A stretch of DNA of 64,000 bases from Hyphomicrobiales bacterium (GTDB lineage Bacteria; Pseudomonadota; Alphaproteobacteria; Rhizobiales; Rhizobiaceae): contig UEIF01000037.1 of NCBI GenBank assembly GCA_900468805.1, positions 1 to 64,000 on the forward strand, read 5' to 3'. Below, one piece after another: positions 61,331-64,000 of this stretch (its first letter is position 1; each line of letters starts with the position of its first letter). A program made the translations under genes and the position numbers. Below the pieces are notes generated by a model. That model ran no database searches. It worked only from the letters and a program-made list of their open reading frames with translations, and had not been told where the DNA came from.

Positions 61331-61966
61331 ATGAATTACCACGAAAGCCTCTGGCTCTATTTCACTCTTCTCTTTGGCATCATCATCGTACCGGGCATGG
61401 ATATGCTCTTCGTGCTCGCCAACTCATTGACGGGCGGCACCAAACGCGGGCTGGCCGCCACCAGCGGCATTATGCTCGGCGGGGCGGTGCATTCGGCCTA
61501 TGGTGCGGCGGGAGTGGGTATCCTGGTCGCCATGCTGCCGCAACTCTTCAACCTGCTGCTCTTTGCCGGCGTCGCCTACATGATCTGGATCGGCATTTCC
61601 CTGATGAAGAGCTCGATCAAGGTCGAGGCGGTCGGCCCCGGCACGGCTCGTTCCACCTGGAAGGCCTTCCGGCAGGGTGCGGTCACCTGCCTCGTCAATC
61701 CCAAGGCCTATATCTTCGTGCTCGCCGTCTATCCGCAGTTCATTAAGCCGGAATATGGGCCGATCTGGCTGCAGGGTCTGATCATGGGCATCATGACCGT
61801 GCTGACGCAGCTTGCCGTCTACGGCACGCTTGCCATGACCGCCGGCCGCAGCCGCGACCTCCTGATTTCCAACCCAAATACCACAGCCGTCATCGGCCGT
61901 CTTGCTGGCCTGCTGCTGGTCGTCATCTCCGCGATCAGCCTCTGGCAGGGGTGGAAGACAGCCTGA
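61331..61966 (+). CDS. LysE/RhtB-family exporter
   Basis: Inner-membrane exporter of 211 residues with about six hydrophobic segments. Marks are PGMDMLFVLANSLTGGTKRGL near the start, SGIMLGGAVHSAYGAAG, and VTCLVNPKAYIFVLAVYPQF. Substrate unknown. It is divergent from the WYL regulator and likely under its control. Unlike the other LysE gene at 28454, it carries the PGMD variant of the N-terminal motif. Confidence 0.87.
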   Translation: MNYHESLWLYFTLLFGIIIVPGMDMLFVLANSLTGGTKRGLAATSGIMLGGAVHSAYGAAGVGILVAMLPQLFNLLLFAGVAYMIWIGISLMKSSIKVEAVGPGTARSTWKAFRQGAVTCLVNPKAYIFVLAVYPQFIKPEYGPIWLQGLIMGIMTVLTQLAVYGTLAMTAGRSRDLLISNPNTTAVIGRLAGLLLVVISAISLWQGWKTA

Positions 61967-62100
61967 TCCTGCCTATTCTTATCACATTGTTTTTATGAGG
62001 ATCCGGCTAAACGTGACTATGCGACCACATGGATTTTGTCATGATCCCGGTGCAAATTGCCCTCGACCGGCTTCGCCGGTGGAACAATGGAGAGAGAATC

Positions 62101-62544
62101 ATGAATTGGAAAACAGTTGCGGCGGCTGTTGCGTTCGCCGGCATTGCCCTCGGTTCGGTCATCGCCGCCGACGGCACGCATGACGCACGCGTTGGAATGA
62201 TGAAGCAGATCGGCGGCGCAGCAGGCGCGCTGTCCGCCATCGCCAAGGGCACAAAGCCCTATGATGCTGAAGCCGTGAAGACGGCACTGACGACGATCGC
62301 CGCAACGGCGAAGGCGTTCCCGGACCAGTTCAAGCCGGGCACCGAGACGGGCGACGAGGAAGCAAGCCCGAAGATCTGGGAAAACATGGATGACTTCAAG
62401 GCACGCGCCGCGAAGCTGTCTACTGACGCCGAAACCGTTCTCGCCCAGCTTCCAGCCGATGCCGCCGGCGTCGGCGCTGCGCTGAATACGGTCGGCGGTA
62501 ATTGCGGTGGCTGTCATCAGCTCTATCGCATCAAGAAGGACTAG
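62101..62544 (+). CDS. Cytochrome c-prime
   Basis: Periplasmic four-helix heme protein of 147 residues (precursor). The signal peptide ends near VIAADG (about 23), and the C-terminal heme site is CGGCH (135-139), as in cytochrome c-prime. Such proteins bind NO or act in electron transfer. GGAGAGAATC precedes the ATG. It lies 127 bases before a membrane cytochrome c gene, likely an operon. Confidence 0.87.
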   Translation: MNWKTVAAAVAFAGIALGSVIAADGTHDARVGMMKQIGGAAGALSAIAKGTKPYDAEAVKTALTTIAATAKAFPDQFKPGTETGDEEASPKIWENMDDFKARAAKLSTDAETVLAQLPADAAGVGAALNTVGGNCGGCHQLYRIKKD

Positions 62545-62671
62545 GCGATAGAGCGAACCTGCACGATCCCGTTATCCGCACCGGCCCTTGCCGTCGGTGC
62601 GGATCGCCTTATTCTCCTCCGGCACCGGGGCCGGGGATGCCCTTGATATCGATAGTAAGGAGAGGCGGCGC

Positions 62672-63586
62672 ATGGTCCGCAGGTTCATCCGCTTTGTGCT
62701 CTGTCTCATCGGCGTCGTCGTGATCGGCGGCGCGGTCTTCTATTTCGTCACGGCACCCGATGCGCTGCCGGAAAGCCACTGGGCCAATCTCGGAGCTCCC
62801 GATGTCGCAAATGGCGAGAAGGTGTTCTGGGCCGGCGGCTGTGTCAGCTGTCATGCTGCGCCCGGTGCGAAAGACGATGCGAAGCTGACGCTGACCGGCG
62901 GTCTCGCCCTGACGAGTCCCTTCGGCACCTTCCACGTGCCCAACATTTCTCCGGATGAACAGGCTGGCATCGGCCGTTGGACGCTGGCTCAGTTCGGCAA
63001 TGCCATGAAGCGCGGCGTTGGCCCCAATGGGCAGCATCTCTACCCATCCTTCCCCTACGGCTCCTATACGCGCATGAGCGACAAGGACGTCAACGATCTC
63101 TTCGCCTATCTGAAGACCCTGCCGAAGAGCAGCAATGTCGCGCCACCACATGAATTGCCGTTCCCGTTCAACATCCGCCTGGCGCTCGGCGGCTGGAAGC
63201 TCCTCTATTTCAACGACCAGCCGCGTGTCGTGCTCGCCAATGCCGACGACAAGCTCAAGCGCGGCCAGTATTTGGTCGAAGGCCTCGGCCATTGCGGCGA
63301 ATGTCATACCCCGCGCGATTCCCTCGGTGGTTTCGTCCGCGACCAGTGGCTCGCCGGCGCGCCGAACCCGGAAGGCAAGGGCCGCATACCGAACATCACG
63401 CCCGGCTCCAAGAGCGTGGGCTCCTGGAGCGAAGCCGATATCACCAACTACCTGCAGACCGGCTTCACCCCCGATTTCGACTCTGCCGGCGGCCAGATGG
63501 TCGACGTGCAGCAGAACATCGCCCACCTGCCGCAGTCCGATATCGAAGCGATCTCAGCGTATTTGAAGGCCGTACCGAGCAAGTAG
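62672..63586 (+). CDS. Membrane-anchored di-heme cytochrome c
   Basis: Periplasmic electron-transfer protein of 304 residues with an uncleaved or signal-anchor N-terminal helix (about 8-26) and two c-type heme sites, CVSCH (57-61) and CGECH (208-212). It resembles the cytochrome subunit of quinoprotein alcohol or gluconate dehydrogenases, but with two rather than three hemes. AAGGAGAGG precedes the start. It follows cytochrome c-prime, and no dehydrogenase subunit lies in the window, so its donor is unknown. Confidence 0.87.
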   Translation: MVRRFIRFVLCLIGVVVIGGAVFYFVTAPDALPESHWANLGAPDVANGEKVFWAGGCVSCHAAPGAKDDAKLTLTGGLALTSPFGTFHVPNISPDEQAGIGRWTLAQFGNAMKRGVGPNGQHLYPSFPYGSYTRMSDKDVNDLFAYLKTLPKSSNVAPPHELPFPFNIRLALGGWKLLYFNDQPRVVLANADDKLKRGQYLVEGLGHCGECHTPRDSLGGFVRDQWLAGAPNPEGKGRIPNITPGSKSVGSWSEADITNYLQTGFTPDFDSAGGQMVDVQQNIAHLPQSDIEAISAYLKAVPSK

Positions 63587-63625
63587 CGCCTGCCTGGGAC
63601 AAGCGCAGCAGACTAGGTTGGGGCT

Positions 63626-63949
63626 ATGAAGCATCCGTCTCTTGAGGAAACCGACGCCGCGATCGCCCGCATGCGGGAGCGGCTTGGCGCGCGCAACCCC
63701 GTTCTTGCGCTCTGGTTCGCTGATACAATCGCTGTCATGGAGGCGAAGATTGCCAGCCGTCTCGATGATCCCGGCGATCTGGTGAAGGCGCGGGCCGCCG
63801 CCTTCCTCTTCGTCAAGGCCGCACTTCACCAGTGGGCCGTACGGCCAGCGCATGAGGCGGCGGTGAAGACCAGCCCGGAAAAAGAGATGCCGTCGCGGCG
63901 ACTCGGTATACGCGAGACCTCAATCACTGGAACGGATGGGCGGTCTTGA
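63626..63949 (+). CDS. Hypothetical small helical protein
   Basis: Protein of 107 residues, not recognised. It is helix-rich (EETDAAIARMRERLGARNP, then AFLFVKAALHQWAVRPAHE) with no signal or membrane segment. It follows the cytochrome gene by 39 bases and overlaps a reading frame that runs off the window end by a TTGA overlap at 63946. Codon use looks normal, but support is limited. Confidence 0.55.
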   Translation: MKHPSLEETDAAIARMRERLGARNPVLALWFADTIAVMEAKIASRLDDPGDLVKARAAAFLFVKAALHQWAVRPAHEAAVKTSPEKEMPSRRLGIRETSITGTDGRS

Positions 63950-64000
63950 AACGGCACGACTGGCAGATCGAAGCGCGTGAATATGCCCGTCAGGAAGAGC
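63946..64000 (+). CDS. Partial reading frame at the window end (cysteine-hydrolase-like start)
   Basis: A TTG-started frame overlaps the previous stop (TTGA) and reads KRHDWQIEAREYARQEE before the window ends. This resembles the N-terminus of cysteine hydrolase/isochorismatase-type proteins, but only 18 codons are visible, so both gene and start are tentative. Confidence 0.35.
   Translation, partial: MKRHDWQIEAREYARQEE

Noticed and set aside
1..64000. tRNA, rRNA, CRISPR arrays, insertion sequences, phage or integrase genes
   Set aside because: None was recognised in intergenic regions or translations; a tRNAscan/Infernal run would be needed to exclude small RNAs fully.

Overview
The window is a chromosome-type segment from an alphaproteobacterium of the order Rhizobiales, most likely Rhizobiaceae (Rhizobium/Agrobacterium group). 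The evidence is the high-GC coding style, the family-level character of many proteins (OhrR/Ohr pair, the cisplatin-type ATP-dependent ligase, DUF853 HerA-like ATPase, alphaproteobacterial PhnA-like protein, TetR/TetA pair, PmtA-like methyltransferase) and short mosaic intergenic repeats of the kind known in rhizobia. No rRNA, tRNA, CRISPR array, insertion sequence, integrase or phage gene was seen. It reads as ordinary chromosomal accessory/housekeeping DNA with many small regulator-plus-target modules.

Layout. 0-5 kb: DNA ligase, Tat-exported hydrolase and a tandem pair of lipoprotein L,D-transpeptidases. 5-9.6 kb: LysR/MFS pair, then OhrR/Ohr organic-peroxide defence with a clear operator, and a di-heme peroxidase. 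9.8-17 kb: secreted acid phosphatase, a MerR/aldo-keto reductase unit, a MarR-controlled DUF899-DUF1579-VOC cluster and an ABC-F ATPase. 17-24 kb: acetyltransferase, membrane metal-dependent hydrolase, PhnA-like protein, HerA-like ATPase, a glycine-rich DUF2267-like protein behind a perfect palindrome, a metallophosphoesterase and an RpiR regulator. 24-32 kb: FecA-like TonB-dependent receptor behind two strong dyads, glucose-6-phosphate dehydrogenase, LysE exporter, a rhizobial orphan protein, trans-aconitate methyltransferase and a TerC-CBS-CorC membrane protein with a long leader. 32.8-34.6 kb: a lower-GC, four-module secreted protein with a ClpP-like Ser/His pair, the most unusual gene here. 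34.7-42.7 kb: cupin, sugar isomerase, TetR/TetA with twin operators, two class III nucleotide cyclases, zinc alcohol dehydrogenase and branched-chain aminotransferase. 42.7-50.5 kb: EmrAB-type efflux pump whose emrB start region carries an 11-bp tandem duplication, its LysR regulator, a quinone-oxidoreductase-like enzyme, GST with divergent TetR, and another MFS pump. 50.7-64 kb: NTF2-like protein, TauE/SafE permease, PmtA-like methyltransferase, a large coiled-coil protein, Fe-type superoxide dismutase, an ArsR-SRPBCC-membrane protein operon, an ADP-ribose/CDP-alcohol phosphatase, AraC/SDR pair, alpha/beta hydrolase, WYL regulator with LysE exporter, and a c-type cytochrome pair.

Taken together the region is dominated by stress defence (peroxides, superoxide, DNA damage, drugs, electrophiles). 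Most enzymes or pumps have their own local regulator, and in several cases the operator can be read directly as a dyad between divergent genes. Functions are assigned from recognised family motifs in the translations; no database search was possible.
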